Shown: positions 6,662 through 12,407 of the stretch, piece after piece | Layout: every line of letters begins with the position of its first letter | Position numbering within the stretch: position 1 is the first letter of the stretch | NCBI GenBank assembly: GCA_029934265.1 | Contig: JAOZMN010000054.1 | Coordinates: forward strand, 1 to 12,407 | Direction of reading: 5' to 3' | Source of the DNA: Bacteroidales bacterium | GTDB taxonomy: Bacteria; Bacteroidota; Bacteroidia; Bacteroidales; JAADGE01 | DNA: 12,407 bases | Program-made: the position numbers and the translations under genes | The notes under the pieces: generated by a model | Databases searched by the model: none | What the model saw: only the letters and a program-made list of their open reading frames with translations | Told to the model about the DNA's origin: nothing

Positions 6662-7114
6662 TTATTCCGGATTTTTAGAGTCAATAATAATAGTAACAGG
6701 ACCGTCGTTTATTAATGAAATTTTCATATCTGCACCAAATTCACCGGTTTTAATTTCTGAAGATATTAATTTTCTAATTTCTTCAATAAATTTATTATAT
6801 AAAGGGATTGCAATATCCGGTTTTGCCGCTTTAATATACGAAGGACGATTTCCTTTTTTTGTACTCGCATGAAGTGTAAACTGACTAACAATCATAATTT
6901 CGCCTTGTACATCTTTAATACTCAAATTCATACGACCTGTTTCATCATTAAAAATACGCAAATTAATTATTTTTTTGCTTATTCTTTCGATGTCCTTATC
7001 GTTGTCTTCCTGCTCAAATCCGACAAGGACAAGTATTCCTTTACCGGTTTCGGATTTAATTTTTCCTGCAATTTCAACAGAACAATTTAAAACTCTTTGT
7101 ATTACAACTTTCAT
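6662..7114 (-). CDS. dtd: D-aminoacyl-tRNA deacylase
   Basis: This 150-residue protein has the full length and motifs of DTD. It starts MKVVIQRV, has SQFTLHASTKKGNRPSYIKA (77-96) and ends with TGEFGADMKISLINDGPVTI. The SQFT segment and the Gly-cisPro pair (G138-P139 in NDGPVT) form the chiral-proofreading pocket. The enzyme removes D-amino acids, and glycine from mischarged tRNA(Ala), by hydrolysing the ester bond in the cytoplasm. The C-terminal SKNPE tail lies within the duplicated 6437-6691 repeat. The gene is divergent from tadA; the tadA promoter match overlaps its first codons. mazG follows downstream, so these genes form a small house-keeping/quality-control cluster. Confidence 0.96.
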   Translation of the reverse strand: MKVVIQRVLNCSVEIAGKIKSETGKGILVLVGFEQEDNDKDIERISKKIINLRIFNDETGRMNLSIKDVQGEIMIVSQFTLHASTKKGNRPSYIKAAKPDIAIPLYNKFIEEIRKLISSEIKTGEFGADMKISLINDGPVTIIIDSKNPE

Positions 7115-7126
7115 TTTTTAACTTTG
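7096..7126 (+). promoter_or_regulatory. Bacteroidota-type promoter for tadA
   Basis: TAACTTTG (7119-7126) matches the -7 consensus TAnnTTTG exactly. TTTG (7096-7099) is a -33 match 19 bases upstream, within the spacing known for the phylum's primary sigma factor. Transcription would start near 7132, giving a leader of about 38 bases before ATG 7170. The -33 element lies inside the first codons of the divergent dtd gene. Confidence 0.55.
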
Positions 7127-7169
7127 TAGAGAAACCCTGACTTTTTAACAAATCTTGATTTTCAAAAAT

Positions 7170-7616
7170 ATGGAAACGATTTTCTCCGATGAATATTTTA
7201 TGCGTTATGCTTTAAAAGAAGCAGTTATTGCTCAAGAAGAAAATGAAATTCCGATTGGTGCAATAGTGGTTTGTAAAAATCAAATCATATCCAAAGCACA
7301 TAATCAAACGGAAGCCTTAAACGATGCAACCGCACACGCAGAAATGCTTGCGATAACTTCTGCCACAAATACAATCGGTAATAAGTTTTTAAATGATTGT
7401 ACAATTTTCGTAACCATAGAACCTTGCGTAATGTGTGCCGGTGCGTTGTTAAACTCTCGCATCGGACGACTTGTATTCGGAGCTTATGAAAGTAAAACCG
7501 GATATTCCTGTTTCAGTCCGAGTATTTTACACAAAAAAACGACAGTAACCGGTGGTGTACTCGAAAATGAATGTAAAAAATTAATGACTGATTTTTTTTC
7601 TAAACTAAGGAACTAA
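7170..7616 (+). CDS. tadA: tRNA-specific adenosine deaminase
   Basis: The protein has 148 residues from ATG 7170; a TTG at 7155 would add five residues but is a weaker start. It has the cytidine/deoxycytidylate deaminase fold zinc motifs HAE (H56-A57-E58 in ATAHAEMLA) and PCxxC (P85-C86 and C89 in EPCVMCAGALLNSRI). H56, C86 and C89 bind zinc and E58 is the proton shuttle. The NSRIGRLVFGAYE segment and the length are typical of TadA. This enzyme converts A34 of tRNA(Arg) to inosine so that it can read several Arg codons. A Bacteroidota-type promoter lies just upstream. Its last 12 bases overlap the 3' end of the convergent glycosyltransferase gene. Confidence 0.94.
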   Translation: METIFSDEYFMRYALKEAVIAQEENEIPIGAIVVCKNQIISKAHNQTEALNDATAHAEMLAITSATNTIGNKFLNDCTIFVTIEPCVMCAGALLNSRIGRLVFGAYESKTGYSCFSPSILHKKTTVTGGVLENECKKLMTDFFSKLRN

Positions 7617-8741
7617 AGCTTTGTCGTAAATACTCTCTATTTTCTTTGCAACAGTTTCCGGATTGTGATTTTCTTTAATGTTTTTTATTGCATTTTTGGC
7701 TTTTTTATATATAAGCTCTTTATTATTAATAATATTTTCTATTGTTTTATATAAATTAGCTTCTAATGTTTCAGTAAATTCTTTAAGTCCTTTTTCAGTA
7801 TAAACATTAGATGTTTTTGAACCTTTATAATCAATAAGTGGAACATCTACGAGCCAGCCGTTTTTTTTAGTATTAAATTCTTCAAACGGAGGCATATTTG
7901 TGGTGATTACCGGACAGCCGCAAGCCTGTGCTTCAAGAACTGTATAACCGTAAGTTTCACCATAAGAAGGCAAAATACCAATATCGGATTTTTTCAAAAT
8001 TTCGATAACTTTATTATTTGGAAGTCCTTTATAATGAGTAATATTATCTTTGTTTTTTGAAATTATATTTAAAACTTCCAGATAATTAATTTCGGTAATC
8101 CTATCATCTTTCCAACCGGTATTATACGCAAGTTTTGAAATAATATTAAGGTGAATTTTTGCTCCTTTTTTTATCAGCTTGTCAAATACTTTTAAAGTTT
8201 CATAACCACCCTTCCTGAAAAAATCAGTCCCTGTAAAAGTAAATGTTATTTTTTCATTCATTTTTTTTTCGGAAACATCTTTTATATATAATTCTTGTGC
8301 CGGTTGTATTACAATGTTTTTCGCTAAAATTTGTTCTTTGAATTGAGGAAAATCTTTAATAGAAAATTCTAAAAGTTTTTTAGAATTTTCACAAAAAGAA
8401 ATTATTTTTTTGCAACTCTTTCCTGCGAGAAGTTTTAACGAGCTTTCTTTATTTATTCCAAAACGAGGTAAAGCAGCCTCGTGTGTTACTATCCAAGGCT
8501 TTTGTGAATATGAAAAAGTATTGAAAAAATGATACAAGTCCGGCTTAAAAGGCAACATAAAATCAATATGATTATAATGATAAAAATGATGCGTTTTATT
8601 AAAACTTTTAAAGTAGATATAATCCAACACCTTACAATAATCAAAAGTTTTTTTTATGGTGTATTTTTTTAACGGTAAGTTTATAAAATTACGAAGCTCC
8701 GGATAGCCGGAATGATTTGTCCCTACAATTATTTTTTTCAC
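7605..8741 (-). CDS. GT4-family glycosyltransferase
   Basis: This is a 378-residue GT-B-fold glycosyltransferase. The C-terminal donor-binding domain carries the E-x7-E motif (E262 and E270 in GETYGYTVLE), followed by AQACGCPVITTNMPPFEEF and NGWLVDV, typical of GT4 retaining enzymes. A TGTDFFRKGGYETL segment (170-183) opens the second Rossmann domain. The N-terminal part is HIS/TYR-rich (THHFYHYNHIDF) and less typical. Donor and acceptor cannot be predicted. The start is GTG 8741; an in-frame stop lies ten bases upstream and the N-terminus MKKIIVGTNHSG fits, so no better start exists. It has its own probable promoter, and its TAG stop overlaps tadA tail-to-tail by 12 bases. It is separated from thioredoxin by 160 bases with two hairpins, so it is probably its own transcription unit. 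Confidence 0.88.
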   Translation of the reverse strand: MKKIIVGTNHSGYPELRNFINLPLKKYTIKKTFDYCKVLDYIYFKSFNKTHHFYHYNHIDFMLPFKPDLYHFFNTFSYSQKPWIVTHEAALPRFGINKESSLKLLAGKSCKKIISFCENSKKLLEFSIKDFPQFKEQILAKNIVIQPAQELYIKDVSEKKMNEKITFTFTGTDFFRKGGYETLKVFDKLIKKGAKIHLNIISKLAYNTGWKDDRITEINYLEVLNIISKNKDNITHYKGLPNNKVIEILKKSDIGILPSYGETYGYTVLEAQACGCPVITTNMPPFEEFNTKKNGWLVDVPLIDYKGSKTSNVYTEKGLKEFTETLEANLYKTIENIINNKELIYKKAKNAIKNIKENHNPETVAKKIESIYDKALVP

Positions 8742-8760
8742 TTGTTTTTTTTAATTTATA

Positions 8761-8793
8761 CAAAACTATTTTCAAAAATTAAATTATACGAAA
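8761..8793 (-). promoter_or_regulatory. Probable promoter for the GT4 glycosyltransferase
   Basis: Read on the - strand, TAGTTTTG (8768-8761) matches the Bacteroidota -7 consensus TAnnTTTG. TTTC (8793-8790), one mismatch from the -33 TTTG, lies 21 bases upstream. The start point would be near 8755, leaving a short leader of about 14 bases before the GTG start. Confidence 0.4.
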
Positions 8794-8837
8794 TACAGTA
8801 AAAATAAACATAAGCTTTTGGTCGTATGCGGATTGGT

Positions 8838-8894
8838 TAAATGTTAATTAGTTACGCTTATTAACATTTATGGAGGAATATTAAAACCCTCCAT
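8838..8894 (-). terminator. Two adjacent hairpins downstream of the thioredoxin gene
   Basis: The first inverted repeat is TAAATGTTAAT (8838-8848) with ATTAACATTTA (8860-8870), 11 perfect base pairs around an 11-base loop. The second is ATGGAGG (8870-8876) with CCTCCAT (8888-8894), 7 perfect pairs around an 11-base loop. They begin eight bases past the thioredoxin stop on the - strand. Position suggests transcript termination or 3'-end protection. No long T-run follows the outer arm, so classical intrinsic termination is not certain. The rest of the gap up to the GT4 promoter shows nothing further. Confidence 0.45.
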
Positions 8895-8901
8895 GAAGGT
8901 T

Positions 8902-9282
8902 TCATCTGAAAGTCAGTTTGAAAAATCCTTTAAGTTCTTTATTTATTGCTTTCTCTTCTGAATATTCGGATAAAGGTTCTAATTTTTTTTTAATATCACT
9001 GCAATTAAGCAATCCGGTCTTTTTATCAACTAACTTACCATGACTGAAAAATAATAAAGACGGAACTCCCAAAATTTTATATCGTTTTGCTATTTCAGGA
9101 ATTTTCCGTGCATCTAATTCATAATAACTGTATTTATCTTTATTGCCGTTTGCACAGTCTTCAAAAACAGGAGCAAAAATTTGACAATTTCGGCAAGTTT
9201 CCGTATAAACTTTTATTACTGCCGGCTTTTGGTCTTTTAAAACTTTTTCTTTAAAAAGTTCGTATGTTAAATCTGTAATCAT
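8902..9282 (-). CDS. Thioredoxin-fold protein with CRNC active site
   Basis: The protein has 126 residues and a single thioredoxin-fold domain. The active site is C30-R-N-C33 (TETCRNCQIFAP) in place of the usual WCGPC. The cis-proline loop is GVPSLLFF (P74), as expected. There is no signal peptide, so it is probably cytoplasmic. Two further cysteines (C43, C94) are present. The changed CxxC interior implies a redox potential or partner different from house-keeping thioredoxin. The ATG starts one base after the stop of the aldehyde dehydrogenase gene (TAA T ATG), so the two are almost certainly translated from one message. It may reduce the dehydrogenase or another partner protein, but this is only inferred from coupling. 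Confidence 0.88.
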   Translation of the reverse strand: MITDLTYELFKEKVLKDQKPAVIKVYTETCRNCQIFAPVFEDCANGNKDKYSYYELDARKIPEIAKRYKILGVPSLLFFSHGKLVDKKTGLLNCSDIKKKLEPLSEYSEEKAINKELKGFFKLTFR

Positions 9283-9283
9283 A

Positions 9284-10669
9284 TTAAAGTACTTTGCTTT
9301 TTATTACCATTAATTTTTCTCTTGTCATTTCGTGCATTGAGTATTGTATTCCCCCCATACCGATTCCTGACGCATCTCTTCCGCCAAAAGGCATCCAATC
9401 CACACGAAAAGCAGTATGGTCGTTCACCATTACGGCATTTGCATTTAATTTATTGACTGTATCTAATGCCACATCTAAATTTTTGGTGAAAACCGATGCT
9501 TGAAAATGAACATCTAAACTGTTAGCAATTTTTATTGCTTCTTCTCTATCCGAATAGGAATAGACACATACAACAGGACCGAATATTTCCAAAGTGGAGA
9601 CTTTTGCATCAAGAGGCGGGTTAAAAAGTACCGTTGGTTCATAACAAGTATCGGAAATTCTTTTGCCTCCGCACAATACTTTTGCACCGCCGACAATCGC
9701 TTCATTTACCCACATTTCAACTCTATCGACTTCCGCAGGAATTATTAACGGTCCTACTTCTGTATCTTTGTTCATCTGATTTCCGACAATAAGTTTTTTT
9801 GCACCTTCGGACATTTTTTCTGCTAATGTTTTACTTATATTTTCGTGTACAAATATTTTTTGAACAGAAACACAAACCTGACCGGCATGATAAAATCCGC
9901 CTTTGAGTAAAGCCGGTATCATTTCTTGAAAATCAGCATCTTTTTCTACAATTACCGGTGCAACTCCGCCATGTTCCAAAGCACAACGTGTCCCTGCCGA
10001 TAGTTTTGATTTAAGATACCAACCTACTTTTGCCGAGCCTATAAATGAAAAATAATTTACCCTTGCGTCGGTTACTAATGCTTCTGTAAGTTCATTACTA
10101 CAAATAATTGTTTGACACCAACCGTCCGGCACTCCGGCTTCTTTTAATATTCCTACCAATGCCAAACAAGAAAGTGGCGTTGAAGATGCCGGCTTGACAA
10201 TTACAGGGCAACCTGCCGCAAAAGCCGTTACAACTTGGTGAACAATTAAATTCAAAGGGTGGTTAAATGCACTGACAGAAACAACTACACCAATCGGCTC
10301 ACGGGTAGTAAATGCAATTCTGTTTTCAGAAGCCGGAGTTAATCCCATCGGGATTTGCTCTCCTTTTAACTGTCCTATGTGTTCAGCCGCAAGTTTTACT
10401 CCGTTTATTGCTCGCAAAACTTCTACTTTTGAATCTTGTAGAGGTTTTCCCCCTTCTTGTGTTGCCGTTTTTGTCAGTTCTTCAATTCTTGATTTCATTA
10501 TTTCGGCGGTACGCTCTAATATTGCAATCCTTTCGTGTGCCGGCAACCAATTTGTTCGGTTCTCAAACAAATTATATGCTTTTGTCAAGGCTTGCTCTAC
10601 TTCTTCTTTACTGTTCCTTTTTACTTCTGTAATTAAACTTTGGTCGTAAGGTGATAATACTTGTAGCAT
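9284..10669 (-). CDS. NAD(P)-dependent aldehyde dehydrogenase
   Basis: This is a 461-residue ALDH-superfamily enzyme that oxidises an aldehyde to an acid. Active-site elements are present: N136 in SAFNHPLN, K159 in VIVKPAS (coenzyme binding), FIGSAKVG (209-216), general base E232 in ALEHGGVAP, nucleophile C266 in HAGQVCVSVQ, and E361 in LEIFGPV. The usual LELGG is LEHGG here, a variant seen in a subset of the family. The substrate cannot be assigned. It lies 65 bases downstream of the CDF transporter gene and is tightly coupled to the thioredoxin gene that follows. A TAnnTTTG match (10703-10696) lies 26 bases before the ATG, so it may be transcribed separately from the upstream transporter. 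Confidence 0.92.
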   Translation of the reverse strand: MLQVLSPYDQSLITEVKRNSKEEVEQALTKAYNLFENRTNWLPAHERIAILERTAEIMKSRIEELTKTATQEGGKPLQDSKVEVLRAINGVKLAAEHIGQLKGEQIPMGLTPASENRIAFTTREPIGVVVSVSAFNHPLNLIVHQVVTAFAAGCPVIVKPASSTPLSCLALVGILKEAGVPDGWCQTIICSNELTEALVTDARVNYFSFIGSAKVGWYLKSKLSAGTRCALEHGGVAPVIVEKDADFQEMIPALLKGGFYHAGQVCVSVQKIFVHENISKTLAEKMSEGAKKLIVGNQMNKDTEVGPLIIPAEVDRVEMWVNEAIVGGAKVLCGGKRISDTCYEPTVLFNPPLDAKVSTLEIFGPVVCVYSYSDREEAIKIANSLDVHFQASVFTKNLDVALDTVNKLNANAVMVNDHTAFRVDWMPFGGRDASGIGMGGIQYSMHEMTREKLMVIKSKVL

Positions 10670-10695
10670 AGTTTTTAATATTTAGAAATTTTTGT

Positions 10696-10703
10696 CAAAT
10701 TTA
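10696..10703 (-). promoter_or_regulatory. Possible -7 element for the aldehyde dehydrogenase operon
   Basis: TAAATTTG on the - strand matches TAnnTTTG. I found no TTTG-like -33 element at 19-23 bases upstream, so this is a half-site call only. If real, transcription would start near 10690 and the leader would be about 20 bases. Confidence 0.3.
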
Positions 10704-10734
10704 ATGTTTTTCACTGTAAAAATCTCATTTTAAA

Positions 10735-11592
10735 TTATTTTTTATCTGTATGAATTGTTGCTTCCATATTAAATTTCTTTTTTACCTCTCTATTTAATTT
10801 TTTATGGATAATAGATGCTTCTTTTATTTTCATTTCACCCGGAAGGCAAATGTGAAAGGTTATTTCTTTATACATTCCGTAGTTGTGAATATGTATATGA
10901 TGAACACTTAAATCAAAACCTGCAATTTTATTTGCAAATTCGGTAAATTGTTTGATAAAATCATTTTCCGGAGCCGTTCCGAGTATGGCGTTTATAGCTT
11001 CTTTTATTATTGAATACGCACTGTAAGATATTAGCAATGAAACTAATATGGTTAAAATGACATCTATGCGGGGAATATAATCGTCCAAAATAATTCCGAT
11101 AATTATAACTACGGAAGAAATTGCATCACTTCTATGATGCCACGCATCTGCTTTTAGTGAAAGCAATCCGGTTTTTCGTGAAGCCCAAAGTGCGTATTGT
11201 GCCGAAAGTTCTTTCATTACTATTGCAACAATCGTTACCCAAATTGCAAATGCTCCGTAGTTGTGTTTATCTTCGGAATTAAAGCGTTCTATGGCATCGT
11301 AAAAAAAATTGAAAGCTATTACAAGTAAAAAAGCTCCTATAAAAAGAGCTGTTACGGTTTCAATTCTTCCATGTCCGAAAGGGTGTTTTTCGTCGGCGGG
11401 TTTTGATGCAAATTTAGTCCCAAGAATAACAACTACCGAACTTACAGAGTCTGATAGAGAATGCCAAGCATCTGTAATTATTGCCAACGAACCGGAAGCT
11501 ATACCCGCCCAGTATTTCAATATAAAAAGAATAATATTTACAAATATAGAGAGCCAGCCTTCGGTGTATGCAATTTTTTGGGTGCCGTTCAT
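10735..11592 (-). CDS. Cation diffusion facilitator (zinc-type efflux transporter)
   Basis: This is a 285-residue CDF protein with about six membrane segments and a cytoplasmic C-terminal domain. The transport site pairs TM2 H44/D48 (DAWHSLSD) with TM5 H152/D156 (DAWHHRSD), an HDHD set typical of Zn2+ selectivity. The conserved HPFGHGRIE loop (70-78) is present between TM2 and TM3. The C-terminal domain has a histidine-rich strand VHHIHIHNYG (230-239) that may bind metal for sensing. Such proteins export Zn2+ (or Cd2+/Co2+) from the cytoplasm using the proton gradient. The start ATG overlaps the stop of the upstream hybrid kinase by four bases (ATGA), so expression is coupled to a two-component protein. 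The stop is 65 bases before the ALDH start. Confidence 0.93.
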   Translation of the reverse strand: MNGTQKIAYTEGWLSIFVNIILFILKYWAGIASGSLAIITDAWHSLSDSVSSVVVILGTKFASKPADEKHPFGHGRIETVTALFIGAFLLVIAFNFFYDAIERFNSEDKHNYGAFAIWVTIVAIVMKELSAQYALWASRKTGLLSLKADAWHHRSDAISSVVIIIGIILDDYIPRIDVILTILVSLLISYSAYSIIKEAINAILGTAPENDFIKQFTEFANKIAGFDLSVHHIHIHNYGMYKEITFHICLPGEMKIKEASIIHKKLNREVKKKFNMEATIHTDKK

Positions 11593-12407
11593 TTTTTGGT
11601 ATTCCTTAGGTGATAATCAATTCTTTTAAGTACATTTTTGATTTGAAACGGTTTACTTATATAATCATCAGCTCCTACTTCGAGACTTTTTTGCCTGTCG
11701 CCTGCCATTGCGTTTGCGGTAATTACGATAATCGGGACGTGCGAACCTGTGCCTTCTTCTGCCTCTCTGATTTTGCTTGTTGCTTTGTAGCCATCGAGAA
11801 CAGGCATTTGAATATCCATTAAAATTAAATCGTAATTCGTTTTACTGAACATTTCTAAAGCTTTTTTTCCGTTTTGGGCAATATCAATATTTTTGATAAC
11901 TTTTTTCAAGCCCAGCTTCATTATTTTTACATTCAATTCGTTATCTTCTACAAGAAGAATACGCATATTATTAAAATTTTCTTCTTTATTGTTATTTTCA
12001 TGTATTATTTCTTTTTCTACACTTTGGTCAGCTTCAGGTTTTTCTTTTTTTATTCCGACAATTCCGAACGGAATTGAAAATAAGAAACAATATTCTTCAT
12101 TTTGTTTGTGAAACTCGGAAGTCCCGTCTAATGAATGAACAAGAGTTTTTATAATTCTTAAATCGTGATTTTTATTATCAAAAGATTCGATATTTTCTTC
12201 CAAATAAACCGACATTCGTGTCATATCGCTTGGCTTAAAATCCAAACTTGATATAATGGCTGAAACAACTATATTCAGGGAGTCTTCTTGTTGTTCTTCA
12301 ATGGATATTTTTATGTTAAAGGCTTTTGTTTTGGCATAATGTATAAAAAAATCAGTTACTCCTATTAATATTTGTTTAATTCTTACATTATCTCCGTAAA
12401 GTTTGCA
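11589..12407 (-). CDS. Hybrid histidine kinase/response regulator, C-terminal part (partial), with degenerate ATPase domain
   Basis: The frame is open to the right edge, giving 272 visible residues; the TTG at 12245 is internal and not the start. The first ~115 residues align in pattern with a HATPase_c domain but lack its key motifs. The N-box GDxxRIxQILxNLxxNAxKF is GDNVRIKQILIGVTDFFIHY without the metal-binding Asn, and no DxGxG or GTGLGL box is seen before LRIIKTLVHSLDG and the terminal FLFSIPFGI. The REC domain is intact: E154/D155 in LLVEDN, phosphoacceptor D198 in LMDIQMPVLDG, T230 in VITANAM and K252 in ISKPF. The gene is probably a membrane or cytoplasmic signalling protein whose own kinase activity is lost or reduced. 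The N-terminal part is outside the window. It is coupled to the CDF gene by an ATGA overlap. Confidence 0.85.
   Translation of the reverse strand, partial: CKLYGDNVRIKQILIGVTDFFIHYAKTKAFNIKISIEEQQEDSLNIVVSAIISSLDFKPSDMTRMSVYLEENIESFDNKNHDLRIIKTLVHSLDGTSEFHKQNEEYCFLFSIPFGIVGIKKEKPEADQSVEKEIIHENNNKEENFNNMRILLVEDNELNVKIMKLGLKKVIKNIDIAQNGKKALEMFSKTNYDLILMDIQMPVLDGYKATSKIREAEEGTGSHVPIIVITANAMAGDRQKSLEVGADDYISKPFQIKNVLKRIDYHLRNTKK

Larger units (their letters stand above)
6437..6691. repeat. Tandem duplication of the dtd-mazG junction (2.5 copies, ~104-bp unit)
   Basis: Unit 1 is 6437-6540 (104 bp), unit 2 is 6541-6643 (103 bp) and a partial unit 3 is 6644-6691 (48 bp). Units 1 and 2 differ at only about five positions. 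Each full unit is a 47-48-bp core plus a 56-bp spacer. The core consists of the last 30 bases of dtd including its stop, plus the first 18 bases of mazG. The spacer (6485-6540 and 6588-6643) is not found elsewhere in the window and holds a small palindrome GGTCGAAGACC (6529-6539, 6632-6642). The array fills the whole gap between dtd and mazG, extending into both coding ends. I infer that dtd and mazG once abutted as TAAATG. Confidence 0.92.

Noticed and set aside
6437..6691. CRISPR array
   Set aside because: The spacers are near-identical to each other, there are only 2.5 units of about 104 bp, and the repeat core is made of coding ends of dtd and mazG.
10312..10649. Two plus-strand ORFs opposite the aldehyde dehydrogenase gene
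   Set aside because: Their leucine- and serine-rich translations are the reverse complement of conserved ALDH coding sequence; no start context or family signal.
11589..12245. Complete 218-residue response regulator starting at 12245
   Set aside because: The codon at 12245-12243 is TTG and the frame stays open to the window edge with histidine-kinase-like sequence, so the gene is a larger hybrid kinase cut by the window.

Overview
The window is AT-rich DNA that most likely comes from a member of the Bacteroidota. Start codons lack strong Shine-Dalgarno sequences, at least two intergenic regions carry the Bacteroidota -7 promoter element TAnnTTTG, and the protein families (AAA-nuclease proteins, single-protein phosphoethanolamine transferases, hybrid kinases) are typical of that phylum. 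The phylum is an inference from style; there is no rRNA or tRNA gene to confirm it.

Left part, + strand (1-6127). The tail of a GT4-type glycosyltransferase is followed by an AAA-like ATPase with a C-terminal PD-(D/E)xK nuclease motif. Next comes an envelope-lipid module: a phosphoethanolamine transferase gene broken by one in-frame TAA, a membrane-anchored PLC/GDPD-like (FAM151/menorin-like) protein overlapping it, and a flippase-like integral membrane protein of the LPG-synthase TM family. A MntA-HepT (nucleotidyltransferase/HEPN) toxin-antitoxin pair with an ATGA overlap closes this part.

Middle (6134-8741). A small MazG-type pyrophosphohydrolase and the D-aminoacyl-tRNA deacylase Dtd lie on the - strand. 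An unusual tandem duplication (6437-6691) of their junction separates them. Divergent to dtd is the tRNA adenosine deaminase tadA, which has a good promoter match. It overlaps tail-to-tail with a GT4 glycosyltransferase on the - strand.

Right part, - strand (8902-12407), transcribed right to left: a hybrid histidine kinase/response regulator whose visible ATPase domain looks degenerate (partial, running off the right edge), a zinc-type CDF cation efflux protein overlapping it by 4 bases, then an aldehyde dehydrogenase and a thioredoxin-like CRNC protein separated by a single base. Two adjacent inverted repeats lie downstream of the thioredoxin gene.

The main points of interest are the nonsense-interrupted phosphoethanolamine transferase, the triplicated dtd-mazG junction that creates two decoy mini-ORFs with the mazG start, and the degenerate kinase coupled to a metal exporter. 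The AAA-nuclease gene and the envelope module are also notable. No CRISPR array, insertion sequence, tRNA or rRNA was found, and no stretch above 300 bases lacks a gene.
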